DNA of 6,010 bases from Verrucomicrobiales bacterium (lineage in GTDB: Bacteria; Verrucomicrobiota; Verrucomicrobiia; Verrucomicrobiales; Akkermansiaceae). Location of the stretch: positions 1 through 6,010 of the forward strand of contig PBTU01000042.1 of assembly GCA_002729295.1 (NCBI GenBank), read 5' to 3'. Shown one piece after another: positions 5,784-6,010 of this stretch. The notes under the pieces were generated by a model. That model was given only the letters and a program-made list of their open reading frames with translations, ran no database searches and was not told the origin of the DNA. A program made the position numbers and the translations under genes. Every line of letters starts with the position of its first letter. The stretch's first letter is position 1.

Positions 5784-5891
5784 GTCTGTATCCACTATAA
5801 CGACACGAAACAGCAGTGCAATTCAGGGAATATGAAGAATTTTTGAGCAATTAGTATTTCGCATCACGTCAATTCACCCTAATCAAGTGCT
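5784..5891. promoter_or_regulatory. Divergent promoter region between the OmpA-domain gene and hom
   Basis: This AT-richer gap separates two genes pointing outward. On the minus strand TTGCAC (5821-5816), a 16-base spacer and TATAGT (5799-5794, 5 of 6 to consensus) make a plausible sigma-70 promoter for the OmpA-domain gene, with a start of transcription near 5787 and a very short leader to the ATG at 5783. The -35 matches at only three positions. On the plus strand I find no convincing pair for hom; TTGAGC (5843-5848) has no good -10 at normal spacing. There is no clear operator, attenuator or riboswitch, and no leader peptide for an amino-acid attenuator. Confidence 0.35.
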
Positions 5892-6010
5892 GTGAGTTGC
5901 ACAGTTACAGGAATTGGTCTCGCAGGATTCGGCACCGTCGGTTCAGGCGTATGGAACATGCTTCAGGGAAATGGCGGCCTAATCACCTCGCGAACCCATG
6001 ACACGGTGCA
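5892..6010 (+). CDS. hom: Homoserine dehydrogenase, N-terminal part, cut by window edge
   Basis: This enzyme reduces aspartate semialdehyde to homoserine with NAD(P)H, the branch point to threonine and methionine, in the cytoplasm. Thirty-nine codons are visible: a short lead (MSCTVT), then GIGLAGFGTVGSGVW, the glycine-rich nucleotide-binding loop (GFGTVG at residues 11-16), then NMLQGNGGLITSRTHD. This follows the family pattern 'vGLaGfGtVGsGV...L..n...i..r'. The GTG at 5892 is the only usable start, since a TAA lies in frame at 5880-5882 and the next candidate would destroy the loop. No Shine-Dalgarno sequence is seen. The gene continues past base 6010, so the catalytic domain and any C-terminal ACT domain cannot be judged. 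Translated by hand. Confidence 0.85.
   Translation, partial: MSCTVTGIGLAGFGTVGSGVWNMLQGNGGLITSRTHDTV

Overview
The window reads as an ordinary, gene-dense chromosomal stretch of a moderately GC-rich Gram-negative bacterium. It carries a heme O synthase (cytochrome oxidase assembly), a membrane-anchored OmpA-domain protein (peptidoglycan-containing envelope) and a homoserine dehydrogenase. The closest feel, from the divergent Nramp-like carrier and the style of the Gfo/Idh/MocA oxidoreductase, is the Planctomycetota/Verrucomicrobiota group, with Verrucomicrobiota favoured. That placement is inference from remembered family resemblance, not a search. I see no rRNA, tRNA, CRISPR array, insertion sequence, prophage gene or attachment site.

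Layout, left to right. Positions 1-301 (minus) hold the N-terminal 100 codons of ctaB/cyoE, cut by the window edge. It is divergent, across only 44 bases, from an Nramp/SLC11-like transporter at 346-2013 (plus). A 98-base gap with a weak hairpin and a weak promoter candidate leads to a Gfo/Idh/MocA oxidoreductase at 2112-3155 (plus). That gene meets a LysE/RhtB-family exporter (3152-3745, minus) tail to tail, the two stop codons sharing the palindrome CTAG. The exporter is the last gene of a minus-strand run: OmpA-domain protein (4593-5783), then a HAD-IIB phosphatase (3742-4539), then the exporter. The last two are joined by an ATGA stop/start overlap. Across a 108-base divergent gap the N-terminus of homoserine dehydrogenase (hom) starts at 5892 (plus) and runs off the right edge.

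How the genes relate. Only the phosphatase and exporter are tightly coupled. The OmpA-domain gene may share their transcript (53-base gap), but its role in the envelope is unrelated as far as can be seen. The exporter family includes homoserine/threonine exporters and hom lies nearby, but a link is speculative. The points most worth a second look are the Nramp-like carrier that has lost the hallmark metal-binding motifs of both discontinuous helices, the unusual build of the OmpA protein (inner-membrane anchor, long acidic spacer, OmpA domain, acidic tail of three 12-residue repeats), the CTAG-sharing convergent pair, and the scarcity of Shine-Dalgarno sequences. I do not see a clear new multi-gene system.
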